A stretch of 64,000 bases of DNA from JAGQZY01 sp964588335 (GCA_964588335.1 CAZPOV010000008.1:62001-126000); one strand, 5' to 3'. Counted from the stretch's first letter, positions 32,837-41,797 are shown. Notes: generated by a model from the sequence alone, not told the origin. Program-made: numbers and translations.

Positions 32837-34063
32837 ATGTGGTCTTTACAAAGTCCCCGTGAAATTTCCGACCAGACTCAAGCGCTGGCTCAAGAAGCGA
32901 CCAAAAGCTTCCTTAATCGTAAGGATTTGGGTTTTTTTCGGCCCCAGACCATTTCGCAAGCAAAACGTGAGTGTGAGGGCCTGAAAGGCCTTCTTAACAG
33001 CTTCGAGGAGTTGGTGGTGATTGGCCTAGGCGGAAGTTCTTTGGGGGCCCAGACATTGCTGGATGCCCTGTTACCGACCAAGAAACGAAGCCAGCTTCAT
33101 TTTCTTGATAATGTCGATGCCTTCACTTTCGAGCAATGGATCCGGGAGATCGATTGTGATAAAAAAACTGGATGGATCATTTGTTCCAAGAGTGGTGGAA
33201 CCATTGAGGCCCTGGCTCTTTATGACTACAGCTGCCAGTGGCTTTTGGAGAATAATAATATTGATATCCGTCGGTCAACGGTGGTGATCAGTGAAGATAA
33301 GGACAGCCTAGTCACAGAGTTTGCAAAAAAAAATGATTGTCCACAGCTGACGATCCCTTTAGATGTCGGCGGGCGGTTTTCAGTCTTTACTCCGGTTGGT
33401 TTGGCGCCAGCCCAGTTCGCAAACCTTGACTTACAAGCTTTTGAAGAAGGCTGTCTGTGGGCGTTAGATAACACCACTCTTGTGACCGAAATGGTGGCGC
33501 AACTTTGGACGTCGCATTTGGCCAATGAATCCATTCTTTATACCTTTCAATACTGCGATCGTTTGCAAAGTTTTGGTTTGTGGTTGCAGCAGTTGTGGAG
33601 CGAGTCTCTGGGCAAAGCTCAAAAAAGAAATCAAGCTCAGGCGGAACCAGTTGCCACAATGGTTCCTTGTCGAGGAGCCTCCGATCAGCATTCTGTTCTT
33701 CAGCAGATTATAGAAGGTCGAGAGAAGAAGATGGTGTGTTTCCACCGTGTTGATGAGTCAGAGAAAGGGCAGCAGACACTTTCAAAAAGTCAGTTTGCAA
33801 AGTCTTTGATGGTACAAAAAAAGTTGGGTGAGCTGTTGGGTGTACAAGCTGATGCCACTGAAAAGGCCATCTCTCAGTCTCAGGCCGGTACAATGGTCCT
33901 AAAAACTTCGCATTTAAATGAAAAATCGATGGCCAGCCTGATGATGCTCTGGATGCTTGTGACGGGTGTTTTGGGGGAATTATTGGATATTGATGCCTTC
34001 AACCAGCCTGGGGTCGAGTCCGGAAAAGTTATCACCCGTCGTGTTTTGAGTCAGGTCGATTGA
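32837..34063 (+). CDS. pgi: Glucose-6-phosphate isomerase
   Basis: 408 residues, the shorter bacterial form rather than the ~550-residue E. coli form. VVIGLGGSSLGAQT and WIICSKSGGTIEAL form the phosphate-binding SIS site; DVGGRFSVFTPVGLAP is the Pgi signature; QLWSESLGK and FNQPGVESGK supply catalytic-region residues. It interconverts glucose-6-P and fructose-6-P. It starts 14 bp after the LpxH-like gene with SD GAAGGAG, in the same operon. Confidence 0.93.
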   Translation: MWSLQSPREISDQTQALAQEATKSFLNRKDLGFFRPQTISQAKRECEGLKGLLNSFEELVVIGLGGSSLGAQTLLDALLPTKKRSQLHFLDNVDAFTFEQWIREIDCDKKTGWIICSKSGGTIEALALYDYSCQWLLENNNIDIRRSTVVISEDKDSLVTEFAKKNDCPQLTIPLDVGGRFSVFTPVGLAPAQFANLDLQAFEEGCLWALDNTTLVTEMVAQLWTSHLANESILYTFQYCDRLQSFGLWLQQLWSESLGKAQKRNQAQAEPVATMVPCRGASDQHSVLQQIIEGREKKMVCFHRVDESEKGQQTLSKSQFAKSLMVQKKLGELLGVQADATEKAISQSQAGTMVLKTSHLNEKSMASLMMLWMLVTGVLGELLDIDAFNQPGVESGKVITRRVLSQVD

Positions 34064-34095
34064 GTTAAGCTTGAAAACTCTTTAAAATTAAGTCT

Positions 34096-35058
34096 ATGGG
34101 TGACAATAAGAAACTTGAAGAGTTCTTTGACGATTTTGAAACCAACACCGAAGAGAAAACTTCGATTGTGCAAGGTGGTACGTTCTCCAAGAGAATGCAA
34201 GACGCTGAAAAAGTGCCGCCAAGTCTAGTGTTATTAATGGGGCCAGCGGGTTATGTCAGTCGGCAATGGACCATTGATAACTCAGATATTATTATCGGGC
34301 GTTCGATGACTTCTTCAATTTTTATTGATGACCGCAGTGTTTCGAAATCCCATGCCAAATTGACAATTTCTTTTGGTGAAGTGGCAATCATTGATTTAGA
34401 TTCCACTAATAAAACAGTGATCAATGGCTCTGCCATACCCCCTTTTGTTCCCAAAAAACTGAAGAATAACGACCAAGTTAAGATTGGTAATGTATTGTTT
34501 AAGTTTCTTGAAGAGGGAAGTATCGAGGCAGCCGCTCATCAAAACCTACAATTGAAAAGTGAAAAAGACTCATTAACGAAAATTTGGAATAAAGGGGCAC
34601 TTCTTCTTAAGGGGCCTGAATTCTTTAAAAGAGCCAAATTGTTAGAAGTTCCTTTAAGCCTTTTAATTTTTGATCTGGATCATTTCAAGAGAGTGAATGA
34701 TAACTTTAGTCATCAGGCTGGAGACTATGTTTTGACCGAAACAGCACAGGTTATTCAATCCAAGCTGATTCGTAATGATGATTACTTTGCTCGTTTTGGT
34801 GGTGAAGAGTTTGTTATTCTTCTTTTTGGGTCGAATCTACAGCAAGCTGAAGAGATTGGTGAGCGTATACGTGCGACGATCGAAAAACACGAATATGTTT
34901 TTGAAGGACAAAACCTACCAATCACGGTTTCGATCGGTATCTCTTCTCAAGAGGAGAAAATGGCTTCATTTGATGAGCTTTTCGCGAAAGCCGATTCGGC
35001 TCTTTATGCCTCGAAAAATTCGGGACGCAACCGGGTCACTGTTCTCAAATCAGGCTGA
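34096..35058 (+). CDS. dgcB: FHA-GGDEF diguanylate cyclase, DgcB-like
   Basis: 320 residues. N-terminal tail (1-40) with T16, T18, T22 and T29, then an FHA domain (about 45-140: IIIGRS, SVSKSHAKL, STNKTVING), then a GGDEF domain with GGEEF at 235-239 and I-site RNDD at 226-229. From memory of the literature, Bdellovibrio bacteriovorus DgcB has this architecture and is needed for prey invasion, and its FHA domain engages the protein's own phosphorylated N-terminal tail. The Thr-containing tail here fits that. It lies 32 bp after pgi. Confidence 0.85.
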   Translation: MGDNKKLEEFFDDFETNTEEKTSIVQGGTFSKRMQDAEKVPPSLVLLMGPAGYVSRQWTIDNSDIIIGRSMTSSIFIDDRSVSKSHAKLTISFGEVAIIDLDSTNKTVINGSAIPPFVPKKLKNNDQVKIGNVLFKFLEEGSIEAAAHQNLQLKSEKDSLTKIWNKGALLLKGPEFFKRAKLLEVPLSLLIFDLDHFKRVNDNFSHQAGDYVLTETAQVIQSKLIRNDDYFARFGGEEFVILLFGSNLQQAEEIGERIRATIEKHEYVFEGQNLPITVSIGISSQEEKMASFDELFAKADSALYASKNSGRNRVTVLKSG

Positions 35059-35361
35059 TCCTGTCTCTCCCTCTTCACTCAAATTTGAGGGCGGAAAAAG
35101 GCAGATCAGAGCTTAATAATAAAAAATAATGAACAGTCATTAACTTAAATGATGATTTAAGCATCTAAATTTATTACATTTTTTTAATAATACTCTTTTC
35201 ACCTTATACAGACTATAAAAAATCATAAGTCGACTTTCGCAGCGCAGCGCCTTAAAACCAATGAACCAGTCCAGGAAGGGCTGGAGAGGGGCATCAGGAA
35301 GGACATCTAGAATTCATGTTGTTACGACAGCCAACTAATCCAATATATCTGGGGGGAGACG
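35059..35361 (+). other. Intergenic region upstream of the ECF sigma gene
   Basis: It contains the perfect palindrome CTCAAATTTGAG (35078-35089), overlapping a CCCTC/GAGGG pair, which may end the dgcB transcript. A very AT-rich tract follows (35110-35225), then a GC-richer leader of about 130 bp up to the SD GGGGGGAG at 35351-35358. No small gene is supported. The ECF gene's promoter presumably lies in the AT-rich tract, but I could not choose a box. Confidence 0.5.
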
Positions 35362-35895
35362 TTGGAAGCATTGTCAGATTTCGAGTTGGTTCAAAAAACA
35401 GTCGACGGTTACCAAGACGCATTTTCTATTCTAGTGATGCGTTATCAGAAACCATTACACAGCTTAAGTATGCGATATGTTCGTGATGCGCAATTGGCTG
35501 AGGATATCGTCCAGGAAAGCTTTCTTAAGGCTTTTGAAAAGCTGGCCAGTTTTCAGTTTCGCTCGGCTTTCAAAAGTTGGATTTACCGTATTGTTATCAA
35601 TACGGCGAAAAACTCCTTACGCAGCTCAAAACCGATGGTGGATATTGAGAAAGTCCCTTTGAAGGTGGACGATGAGTGTGAGGGCACGTTAATTGAAAAA
35701 CAGCTGCTGGAACAGACACAAAAAATAATTGAAGCATTGCCTGAAAAACAACAACAGGCCGTCAATCTAAGAGTCTTCGAGGACTTAAGCTTCAAGGAAG
35801 TGGCGTATGAGATGGACTGTCCCTACGATACGGCCAAGGCGAATTACCGCCATGGCCTTATTAAAATTAAGGAAAAAATGGTTATCACTTGGTAA
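35362..35895 (+). CDS. ECF-type RNA polymerase sigma factor
   Basis: 177 residues from a TTG start fixed by GGGGGGAG upstream. Region 2 is clear (FSILVMRYQKPLHSLSMRYV, DAQLAEDIVQESFLKAFEKLASFQ, FKSWIYRIVINTAKNSLR) and region 4 is a helix-turn-helix (LPEKQQQAVNLRVFEDLSFKEVAYEM, YDTAKANYRHGLIKIKEKM). It is RpoE-like in length. No anti-sigma gene follows; the next gene is convergent and metabolic. Its control may therefore be transcriptional or through an unlinked partner. Confidence 0.92.
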   Translation: MEALSDFELVQKTVDGYQDAFSILVMRYQKPLHSLSMRYVRDAQLAEDIVQESFLKAFEKLASFQFRSAFKSWIYRIVINTAKNSLRSSKPMVDIEKVPLKVDDECEGTLIEKQLLEQTQKIIEALPEKQQQAVNLRVFEDLSFKEVAYEMDCPYDTAKANYRHGLIKIKEKMVITW

Positions 35896-35907
35896 GTTTT
35901 CATCCTT

Positions 35908-36735
35908 TTAAGAATTAAGAAACTCATCGTGAAAACGAATGTGTTCCTCAATAAAAGTAGAAATGAAGTAATAGGAGTGATCAAAACCTTGGCGTTTATT
36001 AACGATCAACTCTTGCTTGGAATCATCACAAGCTTTCTCAAAATTTTCGGTCAAGAGCTGGTCAGGATAAAAGTTGTCGTCCAGACCTTGCTCAATCAAA
36101 AAAGGCTGTGGATGGAACTTTCCAGATTTCACCAAGCAAGTGGCGTCATGCTTTTGCCACTCGGACTTGTCTTCACCGAGATAGCCCGTGAACGCTTTTT
36201 GACCCCATTGGCAAGCCACCGGGTTGGTGATGGGTGAGAAAGCCGAAACCGAAGTAAAGCGATCGGGGTATTTCAAACCCAAGGTCAAAGCACCGTGACC
36301 ACCCATCGAGTGTCCAAACAAAGCGGTCTTACCAGACTTGTTAAATTCGTTGTGGAACAGACTCAATATTTCATCAGCGATGTAGGATTCCATTTTATAG
36401 TGGTTTGCATAACCTTCGGTTTTCGCATCAATATAAAAACCAGCACCTGACCCAAAATCGTAATCATCGTGCTCTTTGGGTAAGTCCAATCCCCGCGGAG
36501 ACGTGTCAGGGCAAATAATGGCAAGGCCGCGATCGCTCAAGCACTTTTGGGCTCCGGCTTTGGTGATAAAGTTCTCTTCATTGCAGGTCAATCCTGATAG
36601 CCAAATCAACCCACCTTTAATGGGGCTGTCAGGCAGATAAACTGAAAACTTCATTGTCGTGCCAGTTTGCTTAGAGTCATGCTCGTAAAACTGAGTCTTT
36701 CCATTGAAAGACTTGTGTGACTTCAACTGTTTCAT
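35908..36735 (-). CDS. fghA: S-formylglutathione hydrolase
   Basis: 275 residues. An esterase-D-type alpha/beta hydrolase that releases formate from S-formylglutathione. The nucleophile elbow is FGHSMGGHGAL, the acid lies in IEQGLDDNFYPDQL and the His in FDHSYYFI. The N-terminal KSFNGKTQFYEHDS and LSGLTCNEENFI segments are characteristic. It lies 9 bp downstream of adhC in the same operon. Confidence 0.95.
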   Translation of the reverse strand: MKQLKSHKSFNGKTQFYEHDSKQTGTTMKFSVYLPDSPIKGGLIWLSGLTCNEENFITKAGAQKCLSDRGLAIICPDTSPRGLDLPKEHDDYDFGSGAGFYIDAKTEGYANHYKMESYIADEILSLFHNEFNKSGKTALFGHSMGGHGALTLGLKYPDRFTSVSAFSPITNPVACQWGQKAFTGYLGEDKSEWQKHDATCLVKSGKFHPQPFLIEQGLDDNFYPDQLLTENFEKACDDSKQELIVNKRQGFDHSYYFISTFIEEHIRFHDEFLNS

Positions 36736-36744
36736 AGTCGTCTC

Positions 36745-37857
36745 CTAAAACTTAATGACCGAGCGGATGGCTTTGCCATCATGCATGTAATCGAAAGCCT
36801 GATTGATTTCTGCAAGAGGCAACTCGAAGGTCACGAGTTCATCAATCTTGATGTCGCCAGACATATAGCGATCGACATATTTCGGTAATTCACTGCGACC
36901 TTTGACCCCGCCAAAAGCTGAGCCACGCCAAACGCGCCCGGTGACTAATTGAAAGGGGCGGGTGGAGATTTCTTCTCCGGCACCGGCGACGCCGATAACG
37001 ACCGATTCACCCCAACCTTTATGACAGCATTCCAGAGCCTGTCGCATCAAGTTGACGTTACCCACACACTCAAAAGAATAATCAACACCGCCTTCGGTGC
37101 GTTTGACAATATGGTCTACGATGGACTCATCACCCAAAGATTTTGGATTGATAAAATCGGTGGCTCCCATGTTCATGGCTAATTCCTTTTTATCGTCGTT
37201 GATATCAACGGCAATAATTGTCTTGGCTTTAGCCATCACAGCTCCTTGAATGACCGACAAACCAATGCCGCCAATTCCGAAGACCGCGACCGTGGCGCCT
37301 TCTTCCACTTTCGCCGTGTTAAGAACGGCACCGATACCGGTTGTGACCCCGCAGCCAAGAAGACAGACTTTGTCTAAAGGTGCTTCAGGATTGACCTTGG
37401 CCAAAGAGATTTCGGGCAATACGGTTTTTTCGGCAAATGTTGAGCACCCCATGTAGTGATGGATCATTTTGCCGTCTTTCGAAAAGCGGGAGGTGCCATC
37501 CGGCATCAATCCCTGGCCTTGGGTTCCACGAATTTTTTGACAAAGGTTGGTTTTTCCCGATTTACAAAATTTGCATTCTCCACACTCGGGAGTGTAAAGC
37601 GGAATAACATGATCTCCGGGCTTTAAAGTGGTGACGCCTTCGCCGACTTCCTCAACAATTCCACCGCCTTCATGTCCCAAAATGACTGGAAACAGACCCT
37701 CTGGGTCCGAGCCTGACAAAGTATAGGCATCGGTGTGACAGACACCGGTGGCAACCATCTTGACTAAGACTTCGCCTTTCTTTGGTGGCTCTAAATCCAC
37801 CTCTTCGATTTTTAGTTTCTCTCCGGGTCCCCAAGCCACAGCTGCTTTTACTTTCAT
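36745..37857 (-). CDS. adhC: S-(hydroxymethyl)glutathione dehydrogenase / class III alcohol dehydrogenase
   Basis: 370 residues, the normal length, from ATG 37857 with SD AGAAGGAG; a longer reading to 38001 has no support. It oxidises the formaldehyde-glutathione adduct with NAD. Catalytic-zinc segment GVCHTDAYTLSG and GHEGGGIVEEVG; structural-zinc cysteines in CGECKFCKSGKTNLC; Rossmann motif VFGIGGIGLSVIQG. With fghA it forms the glutathione-dependent formaldehyde detoxification pathway. No FrmR-type regulator is adjacent. Confidence 0.96.
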   Translation of the reverse strand: MKVKAAVAWGPGEKLKIEEVDLEPPKKGEVLVKMVATGVCHTDAYTLSGSDPEGLFPVILGHEGGGIVEEVGEGVTTLKPGDHVIPLYTPECGECKFCKSGKTNLCQKIRGTQGQGLMPDGTSRFSKDGKMIHHYMGCSTFAEKTVLPEISLAKVNPEAPLDKVCLLGCGVTTGIGAVLNTAKVEEGATVAVFGIGGIGLSVIQGAVMAKAKTIIAVDINDDKKELAMNMGATDFINPKSLGDESIVDHIVKRTEGGVDYSFECVGNVNLMRQALECCHKGWGESVVIGVAGAGEEISTRPFQLVTGRVWRGSAFGGVKGRSELPKYVDRYMSGDIKIDELVTFELPLAEINQAFDYMHDGKAIRSVIKF

Positions 37858-37999
37858 GTCGACTCCTTCTGTCTGATTCGGGTGCTCCACAGCGCCAAAG
37901 CTTATGGATGTTTCCGAACACTTATTTGAATGGCGAAAGTATGGCAGATTATGGATGCCAGCACAATGAGTCGCTCTGTGCGTAAGATGAGTCGAGGGC

Positions 38000-38029
38000 A
38001 AAAAAAAACCCAGGTCCAGCCTGGGTTTT
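38000..38029 (-). terminator. Strong intrinsic terminator of the 38055-38459 gene
   Basis: On the minus strand AAAACCCAGG, a 5-nt loop and CCTGGGTTTT form a 10-bp stem running into nine consecutive T. A small hairpin (AAGTAG/CTACTT, 38041-38056) overlaps the stop codon just before it. Confidence 0.88.
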
Positions 38030-38054
38030 AACTTCTAAATAAGTAGTCAGCTAC

Positions 38055-38459
38055 TTATGCAACGTTACGAAGAGGAAAAGAGTCGTCTTTTTTCCAGTTC
38101 TTGTTCTTTTTCAGTTTGGTGTAATGCTTACGGCCAGAGACAACAGCTTTGTTGTAGTCACGCTCATACTTGTTGAACTGCTTGTCTAACCAGCTGTAGT
38201 AAGATTTGTAAAGGTGGTTGGACATGAACTTTCTGTAAAAAGTAACAGGTGCTTTAGCGGTCAAACCAAATCTTTTGGTGAAAGATTTAATTTCTTTATT
38301 CATAAGGGTCCACCATTTATTGGCTTCTGTTTTGTGAATAAAATTTCCAACGAAAACAGGGTGCTTGCCAAAGTGAAAACCAACTTCCCAACCTTTGCCA
38401 GCAGCTTTAAGGTAGGCTTTGCATGTGTGAGGACCATACTTATAAACTTTCTTTTTCAT
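38055..38459 (-). CDS. Small basic protein, function unknown
   Basis: 134 residues from ATG 38459 (MKKKVYKYGPHTCKAYLK), with SD GAAAGGACA. It is basic and aromatic (many Lys, Tyr, Trp), with no signal peptide or membrane helix and a single Cys. The segment GKGWEVGFHFGKHPVFVGNF looks like a small beta-sheet and the second half is helical and Lys-rich. The perfect terminator and good SD suggest a strongly expressed single gene. I recognise no family; RNA or DNA binding is a guess from charge. Confidence 0.6.
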   Translation of the reverse strand: MKKKVYKYGPHTCKAYLKAAGKGWEVGFHFGKHPVFVGNFIHKTEANKWWTLMNKEIKSFTKRFGLTAKAPVTFYRKFMSNHLYKSYYSWLDKQFNKYERDYNKAVVSGRKHYTKLKKNKNWKKDDSFPLRNVA

Positions 38460-38587
38460 TACTTTGTCCTTTCTTAAGGTGTTGTTATGAATGAACCTCT
38501 TCATCGGAGCGAAAAACCAAAACTTTGAGTCCTGATAGAATATATTTTGGATAGGGAAGACGATGGTCTGATTTTAGCAATCGATTT

Positions 38588-39646
38588 TCATAATGACTCG
38601 ATGATTTTTTTTAACTGAGCCTCTGGATTTTCAGCGGACTCCAACTCTTTTAGTTTGTTAAAAACCTTCATGAAATCGCGATCATAGTGATTGGCCAAGG
38701 CCTCGAGTTCGGAAAAATCACTGTTGTACAGTTCAAGCAGTAATAAAAAAGCATTGTTGAACTTTTTCTTTGGAAACCATAGATATTGTTGGGTCTTGAG
38801 TTTTGGTTGAACGCTTTCCTGAAAATTCTGTTTCATTTTGGCGAACTGTTTTTGTCGGTCTTGTATGATGTTGGGATTGTCTTGATTGTTTTTATACCAT
38901 TGGCGCATTTGTTTGAGCTCTCGACTAATGAATTCTGAGAACAAGAGTTCATCGTGGGACTCATTTGAGACAATCTTCTTTAAGTCGTCGGCGCGATTCA
39001 GTTTGGCATAGTAAGCCTCAGCGCCCAGTTGCCCAAGAAAGCTGGCCACGCGCTCGTTAAATTTTGACTCGCCGGCAATGTAAAGGTTGGCGTGAACAGT
39101 TTCATGAATCAGAGTGTTCACAAACTGGTGCTCTTGCATGCGCAACATGGAAGACAGTAAAGGATCCTCAAACCACCCCAAGGTACTATAGGCAGATACA
39201 CCTCGCACATAGGTGTCGAGGTTTTTCTCCTGCAGTTGTTTCGCCTCTTCTATGGCACTTTCTTCTTTAAAGTAAGCTTTGTAGGGAACTTTGCCAATAA
39301 TCGGAAAGCTCCATGTGTAGGGCTTGAGATGGTTCTTTGGTGCGGCGTTGACAGCGTAGGTGACATACTTTTGTTCAAGATGAACGTAGCGAGAGTAATT
39401 ATCGTCGGTATTGAGCTTGAGCTCTTCAGTCATAAATTTGCGCAGTTCAATGGCCAGCTTTATTTTTTCACGTTCGTCTTTGTTCAGTTCGTAGTGCTCT
39501 AGGGCATAGCGCAAGGGCACCCGTTGGCGCATGAGATGGGCCTGGTAATAGGCACTTTCAGCAATGTAGCCAAGTTGGCAGCCGCTCAGACCAAACAAGG
39601 CTATTATCAGCACCAAGGTGCAAAGCCGCCTGTTTAAAGAAACCAT
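38588..39646 (-). CDS. Lipoprotein of the putative aminopeptidase (COG4324) type
   Basis: 352 residues. A lipobox (LFGLSGC) anchors it after export. The zinc-peptidase motif HETVH (in NTLIHETVHANLYIAGES) is followed by FNERVASFLGQLGA, giving the HExxH plus distal E arrangement. QLGYIAESAYYQAHLM and YSTLGWFEDPLLSSML are typical of the family once annotated as predicted aminopeptidases. The physiological substrate is unknown. The start lies 13 bp inside the preceding barrel gene, so the two are co-translated. Confidence 0.8.
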   Translation of the reverse strand: MVSLNRRLCTLVLIIALFGLSGCQLGYIAESAYYQAHLMRQRVPLRYALEHYELNKDEREKIKLAIELRKFMTEELKLNTDDNYSRYVHLEQKYVTYAVNAAPKNHLKPYTWSFPIIGKVPYKAYFKEESAIEEAKQLQEKNLDTYVRGVSAYSTLGWFEDPLLSSMLRMQEHQFVNTLIHETVHANLYIAGESKFNERVASFLGQLGAEAYYAKLNRADDLKKIVSNESHDELLFSEFISRELKQMRQWYKNNQDNPNIIQDRQKQFAKMKQNFQESVQPKLKTQQYLWFPKKKFNNAFLLLLELYNSDFSELEALANHYDRDFMKVFNKLKELESAENPEAQLKKIIESL

Positions 39647-40206
39647 GATATGCCAGCGCGTCCCGCAACGTCCCAGCGTGGGTCGCGATCAATTGAATCG
39701 CTGGTCCAAGCTTCAACTCCAACTTTGAAAGAAAGGCGATCCGTGATGCGAACCTTCATTCCAAAACCGAGACTGGGTACAAATGTTGATTCCAATTCGA
39801 CAGTTTCACGAAAAAATGGATTTGAAAACTCATAGGTGACATCTTTTTTATTAAAGTAGGCCACTCCCGCTTTCAGGTATGGAATAAAGGGCGCCTTTCT
39901 GTCGGCAAAAGTGAAGACCAAATCCATGCCAATCAGTTCAAAGTCATAGGTGGTGCGAGAGTCAGAGGTTGAGCTGGGAACAAAGCGCTCAGATTGTCCC
40001 TTGGTGTAGCTCAATTCAGCCGCCGCCATTTCGGCAAAATAGTAGGCGAATGAACCAGTGAAAGAAACTGTAGCGTCAAAGGATTCACGAGTGGTTTCCG
40101 AGGGGAGGAATAATTTTCGATAGTTTCCGGCAAAACCCAGCTCGTAGTAAGCCGCCCGTCCAAGACTTGGAAACATCAACAACAGAGGTAAAAGAATTTT
40201 CAACAT
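39634..40206 (-). CDS. Small outer-membrane beta-barrel protein
   Basis: 190 residues from ATG 40206; a TTG two codons earlier is also possible. Signal peptide MLKILLPLLLMFPSLGRAA, then about eight amphipathic strands (YYELGFAGNY, DATVSFTGSFAYYF, FELIGMDLVFTFA, FIPYLKAGVAYFN, FVPSLGFGMKVRITDRLSFKVGVEAWTS, GRAGISWFL) ending in a hydrophobic C-terminus. Size and strand count fit an OmpA/OmpW-type barrel. It is translationally coupled to the lipoprotein peptidase gene. Confidence 0.72.
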   Translation of the reverse strand: MLKILLPLLLMFPSLGRAAYYELGFAGNYRKLFLPSETTRESFDATVSFTGSFAYYFAEMAAAELSYTKGQSERFVPSSTSDSRTTYDFELIGMDLVFTFADRKAPFIPYLKAGVAYFNKKDVTYEFSNPFFRETVELESTFVPSLGFGMKVRITDRLSFKVGVEAWTSDSIDRDPRWDVAGRAGISWFL

Positions 40207-40496
40207 ATTCAAATTTTATCAAATAAAAATAAGGATTTATAGAGGTTCCAAAGTCCAGAGTGCAACCCCCTATTGGGCCCGTTGGTCTAGGTCAAAAAAG
40301 AGGTTCTAAGAAGTTGTGGGTATTTGATACTGTTGTTCCATGCACAATTGTTTTCGTGATTCTCACCTGGCGAGCATATTTAACGAGTATCCTTTGCCGT
40401 AGCAGCGGCAGCTACTGTCATCTTGGATCGGTTTCTCTGCTGGCTAGACATTCTTTGCGGAGTGTTTTAAGAACATCGACAGACAAAGGATAGAGT

Positions 40497-40916
40497 ATGG
40501 ACCGTCTGAAAATGCAGGAACAATATGGTGAGCTTCTAGTTGAAGTAAAACATAACAAAACTTTGTACCGAGTGGGTCTGGTTATTAGCGGAGTCCTATT
40601 TGTGGTGGCCACTCTGTTCGGAACCTACTTCACGGCGTTTCCATTGCTGGTGACTCTGGGAATTTGCGTTTCAGTGCAAACTCGACCTTGTTTTCGTCTT
40701 TATGAAAAAGCCTTTGTTGCCTTGCCGGCCATTGGTCCTTTAAAGAAGGTTTACCCCTTTGAATCTTTTGCTGATGTTCAGCTTGAAGAAAAAAAGTTGA
40801 AAATAAAGAGTGAAGGCAAGATGAAGTCTTTTGGTTTGCCAAAGGCGTTTTTAGATGGACCATCGTTGCAAGATCTGCGACAAACGGTAAAAAATCGAAC
40901 CACCGGTGTGAATTAG
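40497..40916 (+). CDS. Small inner-membrane protein, function unknown
   Basis: 139 residues; SD AAAGGA at 40485-40490. Two predicted membrane helices close together (VGLVISGVLFVVATLFGTYF and FPLLVTLGICVSVQ) are followed by a short cytoplasmic beta-rich part (KKVYPFESFADVQLEEKKLKIKS) reminiscent of a PH-like/bPH domain, which is inference. No family name can be given. Its stop shares TTAG with the convergent tonB-like gene. The 290 bp upstream (40207-40496) hold no gene I can support. Confidence 0.6.
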   Translation: MDRLKMQEQYGELLVEVKHNKTLYRVGLVISGVLFVVATLFGTYFTAFPLLVTLGICVSVQTRPCFRLYEKAFVALPAIGPLKKVYPFESFADVQLEEKKLKIKSEGKMKSFGLPKAFLDGPSLQDLRQTVKNRTTGVN

Positions 40917-41797
40917 TTGCCGCTTTGAAAGCGTATATTCGGCTGCGGTACCCAAAACACTTCGGTTTGGAACTGCAAATGAATATAGCCATTTTTATCG
41001 ATCATCTCTTTTGGCGGATTGGGAACATTTTTCACGTCTTTAAAGGAATTGATGGCCGCTTCATCAATCGACCACAAGTCGGAGAGTCGAAAAGGTTGAA
41101 CTTCAAGAACTTCACCTTTTTCATTCATTATCACTTCCACGTTGGTCACCCAGGACTTGCTGACCGCGGGCGCATTATTTTCACGAATCCATTGATACAG
41201 AGCGGTTCGCACCCGATCACCCCAAAGGGGAATAAAGCGTTGCAGGAGTCTTTGGTTGAAGCTGTAAAAGCGATGTTGGTCGGTGTTCAGAGCCGTCACA
41301 TTTCCAAGGCGCACGCCGGGAGGCATCTGTTGCTGAACGTAGGCGGGAACCATGGGCTGAGAACTTGAACTGCCGTAGCCGGGAAGATGCAAAACTTCAC
41401 GATCGTCTTCGGCCTTGTGAGTTCCATATTCCGTGACCTTTTCTTTCTGCTCATTGTTTTTCTTGGCTTTCCCACCTTGACCACCAGAGGCTACGGGAGC
41501 CTGGATAGGAGCCGGTTCAGGCGGTTTGGCGTAAGTTTCAAGCTCGGTTCGACGGGTGGCATTGGATTTAAACTTTACTTCGTCTTTTGGCTTTTCTTTT
41601 AAGACTTTTTGGTTGGCAGGGGCCTGCACCATCATGGTTTCTTTTGGTGGTTCGGTAAAAACGATTTCCATGGGGGTGTCTTGTTTTGAGACGCTAAAGG
41701 GGTTTTCAAAAAAGGCGACAAGAAAGAAAAGAAGACCATGCAGGGCCAGACTGCCAAAAAATGCTATTAGAGCTTTATTTGAGTCTGAATCTTGGAT
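40913..41797 (-). CDS. TonB-like energy transducer with non-canonical start
   Basis: 294 residues if read from ATC 41797. The frame is open from the TAG at 41827-41825 and contains no ATG, GTG or TTG before ATG 41671, yet this stretch encodes a membrane helix ALIAFFGSLALHGLLFFLVAF with the S16-xxx-H20 pattern typical of TonB helices that contact ExbB/ExbD. AGGAGGG lies 3 nt before the ATC. Then follow EIVFTEPPKE, a Pro/Lys spacer and a C-terminal domain with YQWIRENNAP, NVEVIMNEKGEVLEV and AAINSFKDVKNVPNPPKEM, the TonB C-terminal pattern. exbB/exbD are not adjacent. Confidence 0.7.
   Translation of the reverse strand: MQDSDSNKALIAFFGSLALHGLLFFLVAFFENPFSVSKQDTPMEIVFTEPPKETMMVQAPANQKVLKEKPKDEVKFKSNATRRTELETYAKPPEPAPIQAPVASGGQGGKAKKNNEQKEKVTEYGTHKAEDDREVLHLPGYGSSSSQPMVPAYVQQQMPPGVRLGNVTALNTDQHRFYSFNQRLLQRFIPLWGDRVRTALYQWIRENNAPAVSKSWVTNVEVIMNEKGEVLEVQPFRLSDLWSIDEAAINSFKDVKNVPNPPKEMIDKNGYIHLQFQTEVFWVPQPNIRFQSGN

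Noticed and set aside
36745..38001. Longer adhC start at 38001
   Set aside because: The 48 extra residues have no family match, and a strong SD precedes ATG 37857.
40260..40493. 77-codon plus-strand frame upstream of the small membrane protein
   Set aside because: No SD and irregular composition; it would leave the strong SD at 40485 inside its end.
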